Shown here piece by piece: positions 1 to 6,244 of a stretch of 9,955 nt of DNA; within the stretch, counting starts at the first letter, position 1; every line of letters begins with the position of its first letter. This DNA comes from Patescibacteria group bacterium (GTDB lineage Bacteria; Patescibacteriota; Gracilibacteria; UM-FILTER-43-11). The notes below the pieces were generated by a model that saw only the letters and a program-made list of their open reading frames with translations, was not told the DNA's origin and made no database searches. Position numbers and translations under genes: made by a program. Location: contig JAJDCE010000018.1 of the NCBI GenBank assembly GCA_029260985.1, positions 1 to 9,955 of the forward strand, given 5' to 3'.

Positions 1-1
1 C

Positions 2-70
2 TATCGAAGCAAGCAAGCCGACCGAAACGCCATCCGAAAAAAATACCTACCCAAAAAGAAAAAAAGATAA
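2..70 (+). CDS. possible C-terminal tail of an upstream gene (partial)
   Basis: This frame is open from the window edge and ends at a TAA at 68-70. It gives 22 residues finishing in a strongly basic tail (RKKYLPKKKKR), a common way for RNA- or DNA-binding proteins to end. The other two forward frames are also open for about the same distance (stops at 79-81 and 99-101), so the choice is not secure. I prefer this frame because its stop lies before the repeat block that leads into corA, and because no other gene here ends in TGA. No function can be assigned from so short a piece. Confidence 0.3.
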   Translation, partial: YRSKQADRNAIRKKYLPKKKKR

Positions 71-75
71 CCACA

Positions 76-109
76 ACTTAAGACTCGCACATGAGACTTG
101 AGACTTAAA
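76..109 (+). repeat. degenerate heptamer array abutting the corA start
   Basis: Units of the form ACTTNNN follow one another at 76-82, 83-89, 96-102 and 103-109, with one 6-base unit (90-95) in the middle. The last unit, ACTTAAA, is followed by AT and then the corA ATG at 112. No Shine-Dalgarno sequence is present; the array occupies its place. The same ending, ACTTAAA plus 3 bases, precedes tsf. Confidence 0.65.
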
Positions 110-111
110 AT

Positions 112-1032
112 ATGGCCTCAATCAAATACCAAGACAATCAATGGGTCAACATTGTAAACCCTCACGAAGAGGATATTTTGAAACTAAAGAAAAAATATAA
201 GTTCCACACCCTTGATCTGGAAGATTGCCTCTCAGAATCACAACGGCCAAAAATAGACGAATACGATAAGTACCTATTTATTGTCCTTCAATTCCCCTAT
301 TACAATAGGCGGAGTCGTCACATTGCGACGGAGCAGGTGAATATATTCATCGGTCAAAATTACCTAATCACCATTCATGACGGTCATCTGGATGAATTGA
401 ATAAGATTTTTGAGAAATGCCAAAAGTCCCCTAAGTCCAAAAAAGAGCTCTTTGGAAGCTGTACCGGCTATTTGCTTTATTCAATCATCAGTAATCTATT
501 CAGTTCGTCATTTTCGATTACCGATAAAATCCAGATCACCCTGAAAAACATCGAACAGGCAATTTTTGAAACCGCACAGGTAAAAGATCAGCTTTTCGAC
601 ATCATGGTAACGAAAAAGAACATCATCACGCTCCGTAAAATCTTACTGCCGCAACGAACCGTAATCGCCGCTCTTGAGCACAAACAGAAGAAATTCTTAC
701 CGGAACACCTGGAAATTTATTTCGACGATGTAGTGGATCAGATTGAAAAGCTATGGAACATCCTGGAAACCCAGAAAGAAATCATTGAGTCCCTTGAAGA
801 TACTAATGAATCGTTACTGTCCCACAAAATCAACAACACAATGCGAACACTAACCGTGTTTTCGGTCGTCATGCTGCCACTCACCTTCCTAACAGGGCTT
901 TTTGGAATGAATGTTCAATTGCCCTTCACGGAAGCCTTGGCAAATTTAGAACATTTCTGGAACATCATCCTTGCCATGGTAGTGATTGTTCTTCTGATGG
1001 TTGGTATTTTCCGATGGAACAAATGGATGTAA
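112..1032 (+). CDS. corA: CorA-family magnesium/divalent cation transporter
   Basis: A 306-residue protein of normal CorA length. CorA proteins form pentameric inner-membrane channels that take up Mg2+ (some members carry Co2+, Ni2+ or Zn2+). Visible here are a long soluble N-terminal region with a charged helical stretch (about residues 130-240), then two C-terminal membrane helices (about 245-264 and 283-303). The signature GMN tripeptide sits at residues 265-267 at the end of the first helix (context LTGLFGMNVQLPF), as the family requires. The loop after GMN lacks the usual MPE motif and reads QLPFTEALANLEHF. The C-terminus is short and basic/aromatic (RWNKWM), which places it in the cytoplasm. 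The ATG at 112 is chosen because homology begins directly after it. There is no Shine-Dalgarno; a heptamer array abuts the start. The gene appears to be a single transcription unit ending before the hairpin at 1324-1345. Confidence 0.93.
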   Translation: MASIKYQDNQWVNIVNPHEEDILKLKKKYKFHTLDLEDCLSESQRPKIDEYDKYLFIVLQFPYYNRRSRHIATEQVNIFIGQNYLITIHDGHLDELNKIFEKCQKSPKSKKELFGSCTGYLLYSIISNLFSSSFSITDKIQITLKNIEQAIFETAQVKDQLFDIMVTKKNIITLRKILLPQRTVIAALEHKQKKFLPEHLEIYFDDVVDQIEKLWNILETQKEIIESLEDTNESLLSHKINNTMRTLTVFSVVMLPLTFLTGLFGMNVQLPFTEALANLEHFWNIILAMVVIVLLMVGIFRWNKWM

Positions 1033-1040
1033 CCTTATTA

Positions 1041-1068
1041 AATTCCAAATTACAAGCTACAAATTACT
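1041..1068 (+). repeat. heptamer array, AATTACA type
   Basis: Four consecutive 7-base units starting at 1041, 1048, 1055 and 1062: AATTCCA, AATTACA, AGCTACA and AATTACT. The word CAAATTACAA at 1046-1055 has its exact reverse complement at 1194-1203, and AAATTCCAA at 1040-1048 has its reverse complement at 1219-1227. The block is therefore an inverted partner of the repeats further right. Confidence 0.65.
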
Positions 1069-1144
1069 CTTCGAGCCTGAGCAATGTTGCCCAATGCTCA
1101 ATTTGCCACAGCTCTGTAGCAATGCTATTACCTCAGAGCCGAAG
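1069..1144. repeat. nested imperfect palindrome after corA
   Basis: Outer arms CTTCG (1069-1073) and CGAAG (1140-1144) are followed inward by CTGAG (1077-1081) and CTCAG (1132-1136), separated by a 3-base internal mismatch. Inside are two smaller hairpins: 1078-1100 (TGAGCAATG against CAATGCTCA, one mismatch, 5-base loop) and a TAGCA-A-TGCTA palindrome (1117-1127). It starts 37 bp after the corA stop. There is no T-tract on either strand in the right place for a classical terminator. Confidence 0.5.
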
Positions 1145-1155
1145 GAAAAAAAGTT

Positions 1156-1239
1156 CAATACCCAAATGCCAAAATACAATTTGTATACTGAAGTTGTAAT
1201 TTGAATGTTTTTTGTTCATTGGAATTTGGTATTTTGTAA
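1156..1239. repeat. two opposed heptamer arrays in one 7-bp register
   Basis: Units beginning CAA start at 1156, 1163, 1170 and 1177. Exactly eight periods after the first, units beginning TTG or TTTG start at 1212, 1219, 1226 and 1233, so the second array is the reverse-complement type of the first. Four less regular heptamers (1184-1211) separate them. The 13-base perfect palindrome ATACAATTTGTAT lies at 1174-1186. Confidence 0.6.
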
Positions 1240-1323
1240 TTTCAACGTCAACAAGCATGTGATCACCTAAGAACAACAGTTATACTGCCACCTAAAGCGA
1301 AATCGGGCAAAAGTGTTCAGGTA

Positions 1324-1357
1324 TTTACGCTAACTGAAGCGTAAAAACAAGTTTTTT
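1324..1357 (+). terminator. probable intrinsic terminator upstream of rpsO
   Basis: A perfect 8-bp stem, TTTACGCT (1324-1331) with AGCGTAAA (1338-1345), encloses a 6-base loop. Six T residues follow at 1352-1357, after a 6-base gap. The stem is AT-rich and the T-run is slightly displaced, so termination may be weak. It lies before the rpsO promoter and would insulate rpsO from corA. Confidence 0.5.
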
Positions 1358-1368
1358 GTATAAAAATA

Positions 1369-1397
1369 TTGCACCATCATTTTTTTTCTGGTAAAAT
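1369..1397 (+). promoter_or_regulatory. rpsO promoter
   Basis: TTGCAC (1369-1374), 17 bp, then TAAAAT (1392-1397), with TG at 1389-1390 giving an extended -10. Transcription would start near 1404, leaving a leader of about 27 bases before the rpsO ATG. The rpsB promoter has the same two hexamers, spacer length and extended -10. Confidence 0.75.
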
Positions 1398-1430
1398 TAA
1401 TTCGTTAAAATTCCTAATCGAGCCAATTCA

Positions 1431-1694
1431 ATGCAACGAGATACGAAGAAAAAAGTCATCGCAAAACACGCCAAACACCAGAAGGACACAGGTTCAGCAC
1501 AAGTTCAGATCGCCATTCTGACCGAACGGATCAACGAACTCACTGAACATCTTAAAGAGCATAAAAAAGACGTGCATAGCCGAAGAGGATTGCTTTCAAT
1601 GGTGGGCAAAAGACGCAGACTTTTAAACTACGTTAAAAAGAAGAGCCCTGAGCAATATCAAGACGTCATCAAGACACTCGAACTAAGAAAATAA
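1431..1694 (+). CDS. rpsO: 30S ribosomal protein S15
   Basis: An 87-residue protein, close to the usual 88-89. S15 binds the central domain of 16S rRNA early in 30S assembly and contributes to a bridge with the 50S subunit. The family signature is intact: DTGSAQVQIAILTERI (residues 19-34), LTEHLKEHKKDVHSRRGLL (about 37-55) and VGKRRRLLNYVKKK (about 58-71). The ATG at 1431 gives the expected N-terminus. The bases before it (GAGCCAATTCA) hold no Shine-Dalgarno. pnp follows 128 bp downstream, the classic rpsO-pnp order. S15 often represses its own mRNA through a leader structure, but the predicted leader here (about 27 bases) leaves little room for one. Confidence 0.97.
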   Translation: MQRDTKKKVIAKHAKHQKDTGSAQVQIAILTERINELTEHLKEHKKDVHSRRGLLSMVGKRRRLLNYVKKKSPEQYQDVIKTLELRK

Positions 1695-1785
1695 TCAACT
1701 TTCAGAGCCGCTCATGAAATAAGTACCAAATTATAGCGCATTATATATGTAGTGAACTGTAATTTGGGACTTTCTAGTGTGGCTC

Positions 1786-1820
1786 ACTATTAATTTTTAA
1801 CTCTTAACTTTTAATTAATA
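1786..1820 (+). repeat. heptamer array abutting the pnp start
   Basis: Five uninterrupted 7-base units starting at 1786, 1793, 1800, 1807 and 1814. The consensus is A(C/T)TNTTA, for example ACTCTTA and ACTTTTA. Two bases (CT) separate the last unit from the pnp ATG at 1823, and no Shine-Dalgarno is present. Upstream in the rpsO-pnp gap, GAGCCGC (1705-1711) can pair with GTGGCTC (1779-1785) across a 67-base loop, ending exactly where the array begins. Confidence 0.7.
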
Positions 1821-1822
1821 CT

Positions 1823-3943
1823 ATGGAGCCACAAAAATTTACGTTGCCATTAGGCAAGCAAGAACTCATTGTAGAAGTGGGTAAACTCGCAAATCTAGCG
1901 AATGGAAGCTGTACCGTCCAAATGGGCGACACGGTTATTTTAGCAACCGCCACCATGAGCAAAGAAGCCCGTCCAGGAGTTAACTTCCTGCCGCTTATGG
2001 TCAATTACCAGGAAAAGCTTTACGCAAGCGGAACCATTAAAGGGAGTCGCTTTGTAAAAAGAGAAACAAGACCAAGTGATGATAAAATTCTGATGGCCCG
2101 TGTTGCAGACCGAACCTACCGCCCGCTTTTCCCTAAATACTTCAGACGTGATATTCAGGTTATGCTCACAACCCTTTCATACGACAGGGTAAACGAACAT
2201 GATATAGTCGCCACCACGGCCGGCTCAATCGCCTTGGCTATCTCGGATATACCTTTCGAAGGACCAACCGCCAGCGTAAGAGTAGGACTTATAAACGGAG
2301 AGCTGGTGATCAATCCGACTAAAGAAGAAAGAGAAACCAGCGATCTTGATTTGATCGTTTCCGCTACGCCAAGCACCATCATTATGATCGAAGCCGGAGC
2401 TAATGAAGTGATAGAAGAAAAAATGATCGAAGCCATTAACATGGGTAAGGAAGCCGCTCAGAAAATCGCTAATTTCATCGTTGATATTCAAAAAAAGATA
2501 GGAAAAGAGAAATTAGTAACAGAAGAGCCAAAGAAAAACCAGGACATTATCGATTACGTTGACAGCAATTATGCTGAAAAAGTAATGACCGCTCTTTTCG
2601 AAAAAACCGGAAAACTAGACCGATACGGCTATTTCAGAGGGCTGACCAAAGAAGTTGAAGCTCACTTTGAAGGCAACCTTGATGAAGATGAGCTCAGAGA
2701 AGTAGGACCAGCCATGGACGCACTCGTTAAACAAACTGTCCGACGAAACATTCTGGAAAACGACAAACGTATCGGCGGACGGAAAATGGATGAAATCAGG
2801 CCAGTCTCAGTCGAAGTAGGCCTCTTCCCCAGAACCCATGGTTCAGGACTCTTTAACCGAGGAGAAACTCAGGGATTAACCCTTTGTACCCTTGGTTCAC
2901 CGGGAGCCGCCCAAATACTGGAAGGAATTGAAGGTGAGAGCAAAAAAACCTATATGCACCATTACAATTTCCCACCATACTCAGTGGGTGAAACCAGCAA
3001 TCGGCTCTTCACCGGAAATCGCGAAGTTGGTCACGGAGCATTGGCAGAACGGGCACTCATGCCGGTATTACCAAGCAAAGAAGACTTCCCTTATACCATT
3101 CGTTTAGTAACCGAAATCCTAGCGTCAAATGGTTCAAGCTCAATGGCTGCCGCCTGCGGTTCAACCTTGGCCCTTATGGACGCAGGTGTTCCCATTAAAA
3201 AACCGGTAGCCGGTATCGCTATGGGTCTTATGACAAGCCATCACAACAAAGAACTCTACAAAATATTAACTGATTTACAGGACGAAGAAGATATGGGAGG
3301 TGATATGGACTTTAAAGTCACAGGGACTAAAGACGGAATCACTGCCATTCAGATGGACACTAAACTGAAAGGTCTTGAAGATCATATTTTTGTAGAAGGC
3401 TTAGAGCAGGCTAAAGCAGGTCGCTTACATATTTTAGAGGAAATGGGGAAAGTAATCGGTGCACCTCGTGAAAAATTATCAGAATACGCCCCGCAACTCG
3501 TCTCAATGCTGGTCAATCCGGATAAAATCCGCTTCATCATCGGCCCAGGAGGAGAAATGATCAACAAAATCATTGAAGAAACCGGCGTTGAATCCATCGA
3601 CATCGAAGACGACGGAGCTGTAGTCATCACCACTATGGGATCAGAACCAGGTGAAAAAGCTAAAGCATGGATTGAGGGCATTGTTGCCGATCCTGAAGTG
3701 GGTAAAGTATACGAAAACGTCAAAATCACCAAGATGTTCGAATTCGGCGGCCTCGTTGAATTCATGCCTGGCAAAGAAGGAATGATTCACGTTTCTGAAG
3801 TAGCCGATGAATATGTTGAAGACGTAAGCAAATTCCTGAAAGAAGGTCAGGTGGTAAACACCAAACTTCTGGCAGTCGACGAACGCAGTGGTAAGTTCAA
3901 AATGTCGATGAAAGGCATTAAACAGCCTGAGAAAAAAGATTAA
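1823..3943 (+). CDS. pnp: polynucleotide phosphorylase (PNPase)
   Basis: A 706-residue enzyme, near the 711 of E. coli. It degrades RNA 3' to 5' by phosphorolysis, releasing nucleoside diphosphates, and works as a cytoplasmic trimer, often with other RNA-decay factors. Domain order is complete: first RNase PH domain with the KRETRPS loop (79-85), a helical linker, second RNase PH domain with the phosphate-binding SNGSSS (435-440) and catalytic D490, D496 and K498 (matching E. coli D486, D492, K494), KH domain with GPGG (574-577), and an S1 domain from about residue 625. No key residue is missing. The ATG at 1823 gives the standard N-terminus. It follows rpsO by 128 bp and may be read from the rpsO promoter; I saw no convincing separate promoter. 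Its TAA overlaps the stop of the opposing lipoprotein gene, with no terminator between. Confidence 0.98.
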   Translation: MEPQKFTLPLGKQELIVEVGKLANLANGSCTVQMGDTVILATATMSKEARPGVNFLPLMVNYQEKLYASGTIKGSRFVKRETRPSDDKILMARVADRTYRPLFPKYFRRDIQVMLTTLSYDRVNEHDIVATTAGSIALAISDIPFEGPTASVRVGLINGELVINPTKEERETSDLDLIVSATPSTIIMIEAGANEVIEEKMIEAINMGKEAAQKIANFIVDIQKKIGKEKLVTEEPKKNQDIIDYVDSNYAEKVMTALFEKTGKLDRYGYFRGLTKEVEAHFEGNLDEDELREVGPAMDALVKQTVRRNILENDKRIGGRKMDEIRPVSVEVGLFPRTHGSGLFNRGETQGLTLCTLGSPGAAQILEGIEGESKKTYMHHYNFPPYSVGETSNRLFTGNREVGHGALAERALMPVLPSKEDFPYTIRLVTEILASNGSSSMAAACGSTLALMDAGVPIKKPVAGIAMGLMTSHHNKELYKILTDLQDEEDMGGDMDFKVTGTKDGITAIQMDTKLKGLEDHIFVEGLEQAKAGRLHILEEMGKVIGAPREKLSEYAPQLVSMLVNPDKIRFIIGPGGEMINKIIEETGVESIDIEDDGAVVITTMGSEPGEKAKAWIEGIVADPEVGKVYENVKITKMFEFGGLVEFMPGKEGMIHVSEVADEYVEDVSKFLKEGQVVNTKLLAVDERSGKFKMSMKGIKQPEKKD

Positions 3944-4500
3944 CGCGATTTCTTATCTCTATTCTGACCCATTTCCATTCTTCTAACTCTGAGTCTAATT
4001 TCTTCTACCCGCATTCCGACCTCCTCAAGACCCTGGAATTCCGTATCGCTTGGATTATTCACATCTTTAAAAGCCGACCTCATCAAACTGACTGAAAGTA
4101 CGTTATTTATTGCTCTTAATGACTCTTTCAATTGTTGCTTCTTCTCAATAGTAATTACAGGGTCGAGAAACCTTATTCTTCTTACAAGACCAAAAGCTTT
4201 AGCAATTTGCCTGGGGCTGAGCCCCTTATTTTGACTAGCCTCTTTTGCAATTTCAGACAGTCCTTTTAATAATTGCTTAAACTCTGTTTGAGTATCTGGA
4301 AATTCAACCTCAGTCGCTTTAGGCTTACAAGGTTGATTCGCCATAATCGCATCCTGATTATGCGCACAACTGGATAAAGCAGCAATAACCGCTGCAGCCA
4401 AACCAGAACGTAATAATGACCGGTTATTTAATGGGTTTTTTGATGATAAGCCATCTTCCACCTCTAATGCAGATGTGTTTTCTGATGGGGATTTAGACAT
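3940..4500 (-). CDS. predicted lipoprotein, unknown function (lipoprotein 1 of 3)
   Basis: 186 residues, family not recognised. An unusually long polar N-terminal stretch (about 30 residues) leads to arginines (NRSLLRSG), a hydrophobic core (LAAAVIAAL, about 34-42) and a lipobox-like LSSC with Cys45, so membrane lipid anchoring is likely. The mature part is helical and charged. Its stretch from TEV through AKAFGLVRRIRFLDP to SLRAINNVL has the same spacing of hydrophobic and charged positions as the next gene upstream (4546-4998), so the two may be distant paralogs. It is the last gene of a three-gene run, 45 bp after its neighbour. A TATAAT on the coding strand (4532-4537) might be an internal -10, but no good -35 is visible. 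The start ATG is the only Met before the signal core; there is no Shine-Dalgarno. The stop overlaps that of pnp. Confidence 0.7.
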   Translation of the reverse strand: MSKSPSENTSALEVEDGLSSKNPLNNRSLLRSGLAAAVIAALSSCAHNQDAIMANQPCKPKATEVEFPDTQTEFKQLLKGLSEIAKEASQNKGLSPRQIAKAFGLVRRIRFLDPVITIEKKQQLKESLRAINNVLSVSLMRSAFKDVNNPSDTEFQGLEEVGMRVEEIRLRVRRMEMGQNRDKKSR

Positions 4501-4545
4501 AATAATAAATTTTAAATTATCAAAGGGATTGATTATACAGCATCT

Positions 4546-4998
4546 TTATCTCAAAGATTCTTCCAGACGCCTAAAATAACCTTCTGCCTCCTGAAGATGC
4601 CCGGATTGAGACGCCGGCCTATTCCAACTCTTATCCAATTCACTATCTACCAGTAAACGCACAACCTTATTCAGATCATCCTGATCCGCAGGAGTAAGTG
4701 AAAGCTTAATAGATGCTATATATGAAGCCGCTTGCTGAAGATGCACATGCCCAAGTTCAGGCTTAGTCGTAAGCGACTGCAATACAATAGCTTTCAGTTT
4801 ACTAAAATATTGAGAAGCTGAACTTCTTACTTCCGTAGGCGCTGCCTTCGTAGGAAGATGGCTGATTTCAGGAGCTCTATAAGCACAGGAAGAAGCCATC
4901 AAGAGCATAAGAGCGCCACCGATCATACTGCGTGTAGATCTTAACCGGCTCATTACCGTTGGCTCAGCTGAATCAATGGTATTTGGTGTACGTTTCAT
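4546..4998 (-). CDS. predicted lipoprotein, unknown function (lipoprotein 2 of 3)
   Basis: 150 residues, family not recognised. Polar and basic residues 1-25 (ending SRLRSTRSM) precede a hydrophobic core (IGGALMLLMA, about 26-35) and a weak lipobox ending SSC with Cys38. An internal Met16 would give a conventional short signal peptide, so the true start could be at 4953. I keep the longer form because both flanking genes have the same long N-region. The mature region is helical, with TEV near residue 56 and SIKLSLTPADQDDLNKVVR further on, aligning in pattern with lipoprotein 1. It lies 23 bp downstream of lipoprotein 3, consistent with one operon. The bases before the ATG (TATATATCTTTTAG) hold no Shine-Dalgarno. 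Confidence 0.65.
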   Translation of the reverse strand: MKRTPNTIDSAEPTVMSRLRSTRSMIGGALMLLMASSCAYRAPEISHLPTKAAPTEVRSSASQYFSKLKAIVLQSLTTKPELGHVHLQQAASYIASIKLSLTPADQDDLNKVVRLLVDSELDKSWNRPASQSGHLQEAEGYFRRLEESLR

Positions 4999-5021
4999 CT
5001 AAAAGATATATAAAAAATAAA

Positions 5022-5384
5022 CTACTTATTAGAAGTTGTATTACGTTCAGTCCGCATCTGTATTTGTATTTCCAATGCTCTTTTTTTATCACATAGATCA
5101 GTCAGCTCATCCAACCCCTTAGGTAGTGGCTGACCCGCTGCCAAAAGCTTACCCATTTTAGAGCATGCATTCTGCACAACTTGTTCCTTACCTGATGTAT
5201 CTGCAGTAGTAGATACCTTAGGCTTATTAAGTCCTTCAATAACAATCGGCTTAGCCTTATGCGCAGAACAGCCTGTCATTAAAACAAGTGCAGCAAATAC
5301 CTGTGCACGGAAACCTCCACCCAGTCGAGCCAAAACTGACTTCTTCTGAGGAACATCTGATTGTGATAGTTGATCTAAATTCAT
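5022..5384 (-). CDS. predicted lipoprotein, unknown function (lipoprotein 3 of 3, first in operon)
   Basis: 120 residues from the ATG at 5384; a GTG two codons upstream (5390) is also possible. No family is recognised. A polar N-region of about 26 residues, including KKSVLARLGGGFR, is followed by a hydrophobic core (AQVFAALVL) and the lipobox LMTGC with Cys39, the best of the three. The mature part is short and charged, with two further cysteines (in VVQNACSKM and LTDLCDKKR) spaced about 24 residues apart that could form a disulfide if exported. It heads the three-gene run and sits about 14 bases downstream of the predicted transcription start, so the leader is very short and lacks a Shine-Dalgarno. 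Pattern similarity to the other two is limited to the N-terminal architecture. Confidence 0.68.
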   Translation of the reverse strand: MNLDQLSQSDVPQKKSVLARLGGGFRAQVFAALVLMTGCSAHKAKPIVIEGLNKPKVSTTADTSGKEQVVQNACSKMGKLLAAGQPLPKGLDELTDLCDKKRALEIQIQMRTERNTTSNK

Positions 5385-5404
5385 ATACACTCTAAAAGAA
5401 TAGT

Positions 5405-5432
5405 ATTATATATTAAAATAACACATTGTCAA
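5405..5432 (-). promoter_or_regulatory. perfect-consensus promoter of the lipoprotein operon
   Basis: Read on the minus strand: TTGACA (5432-5427), 16 bp, TATAAT (5410-5405). Both hexamers match the housekeeping sigma consensus exactly. The predicted start is near 5398, about 14 bases before the ATG. It lies in the 89-bp gap after tsf. Confidence 0.8.
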
Positions 5433-5447
5433 CCAATTTACGAAAAG

Positions 5448-5464
5448 TGTCGTCAAATTCGACA
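5448..5464 (-). terminator. short hairpin after tsf (weak terminator or operator)
   Basis: TGTCG (5448-5452) and CGACA (5460-5464) form a 5-bp stem with a 7-base loop, 9 bases past the tsf stop. On the minus strand it is followed by CTTTTCG. The stem is short for a terminator. Because it lies 15 bp upstream of the -35 of the lipoprotein promoter, it could instead be a protein-binding site. Confidence 0.35.
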
Positions 5465-5473
5465 ACAACTCAA

Positions 5474-6241
5474 CTAGATAGACATTCGGATGAATTCAGT
5501 AACAGAATTACCCTCTAAATACTGTTCAACAGTCTTTTCACCGTCTTTTACATAAGACTGCTTCATAAGAGCGCTTTCTTCTCTGAATTTTCGCTCCTTA
5601 CCCATCATGATTTTATCCATTATCTCTTCAGGCTTTCCCTCCTCCTTTAATTGTACCTTCCAGATCTCTTTCTCTTTAGCCACACTATCATCAGAAACAT
5701 CTTCCGGATTCGTCACCTCCGGATTCATAGCAGCGACCTGCATCGCAATATCACGAGCCCTTTCAACATCAGAGCCCTTCAGCTGAACCAAAGCTCCGAT
5801 TTTAGAATTTGAGTGAATATAATGCCCAATCCCCTCTCCTTCCAAAACTTTGATCTCAATCGACATATTCTCACCAAGCTTAGTGAAAAGATCTTTAATA
5901 GGTTGCTCCTGGCTGGACTTTGCCGCCTCAGCTCCTTCCTTTAAAGCCACATCAGCAGCAGCATTTGCAATAGCGATAAACTCTTCGTTTTTAGCCACAA
6001 AATCAGTCTCACACGAGAGCTGAACAATAGCGGCTTTATCATCAGAAACTTTAGCAACAATAATACCCTCGCTAGTATCACGACCAGCCTTAGTAGCTGC
6101 TTTCGCTTCACCCTTTTGTCGTAAAATATCGATGGCTTTCTCTTCATCACCGCCAGCCTCTTCTAACGCTTTCTTGCAAAGCATCATAGATACACCGGTT
6201 CGCTGACGAAGTTCATTAACTTGAGAGGCAGTAATGGTCAT
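5474..6241 (-). CDS. tsf: translation elongation factor Ts
   Basis: 255 residues. EF-Ts exchanges GDP for GTP on EF-Tu in the cytoplasm. The N-terminal UBA-like domain is clear (LRQRTGVSMMLCKKALEEAG, residues 11-30), and the nucleotide-exchange motif TDFVAKN lies at 79-85. The core domain follows, with the usual KPEEIMDKIM-type helix towards the C-terminus and a final EQYLEGNSVTEFIRM. It is somewhat shorter than the E. coli protein (283). The start is the ATG at 6241, where family similarity begins; the frame stays open upstream to a GTG at 6307, but that part overlaps the preceding gene's stop and consists of heptamer repeats. No Shine-Dalgarno precedes it; ACTTAAA plus ATA does. It is the third gene of the rpsB operon. 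The stop is TAG. Confidence 0.96.
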   Translation of the reverse strand: MTITASQVNELRQRTGVSMMLCKKALEEAGGDEEKAIDILRQKGEAKAATKAGRDTSEGIIVAKVSDDKAAIVQLSCETDFVAKNEEFIAIANAAADVALKEGAEAAKSSQEQPIKDLFTKLGENMSIEIKVLEGEGIGHYIHSNSKIGALVQLKGSDVERARDIAMQVAAMNPEVTNPEDVSDDSVAKEKEIWKVQLKEEGKPEEIMDKIMMGKERKFREESALMKQSYVKDGEKTVEQYLEGNSVTEFIRMSI

Positions 6242-6244
6242 TAT

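Larger units (their letters stand above)
1033..1430. other. 398-bp gene-free region between corA and rpsO
   Basis: No credible gene lies here; the short open frames at 1001-1204 overlap corA and are made of repeat sequence. From left to right it holds a heptamer array (1041-1068), a nested imperfect palindrome (1069-1144), two opposed heptamer arrays in one register (1156-1239), about 80 bp without recognisable features (1244-1323), a terminator-like hairpin (1324-1357) and the rpsO promoter (1369-1397). The repeat-rich half resembles a small non-coding repeat island more than a regulatory region. Confidence 0.6.

Noticed and set aside
1001..1204. Two overlapping short + strand frames after corA (1001-1204, 1014-1199)
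   Set aside because: They overlap the corA end in other frames and are composed of repeats; codon pattern is not protein-like.
1705..1785. Possible RNase III-type processing stem in the rpsO-pnp gap (GAGCCGC with GTGGCTC)
   Set aside because: Only 7 bp with a wobble pair and a 67-base loop; mentioned under the pnp leader but too weak to list alone.
2155..3774. Minus-strand frames inside pnp (2155-2442, 2225-2491, 3382-3774)
   Set aside because: Shadows of a complete, conserved pnp gene.
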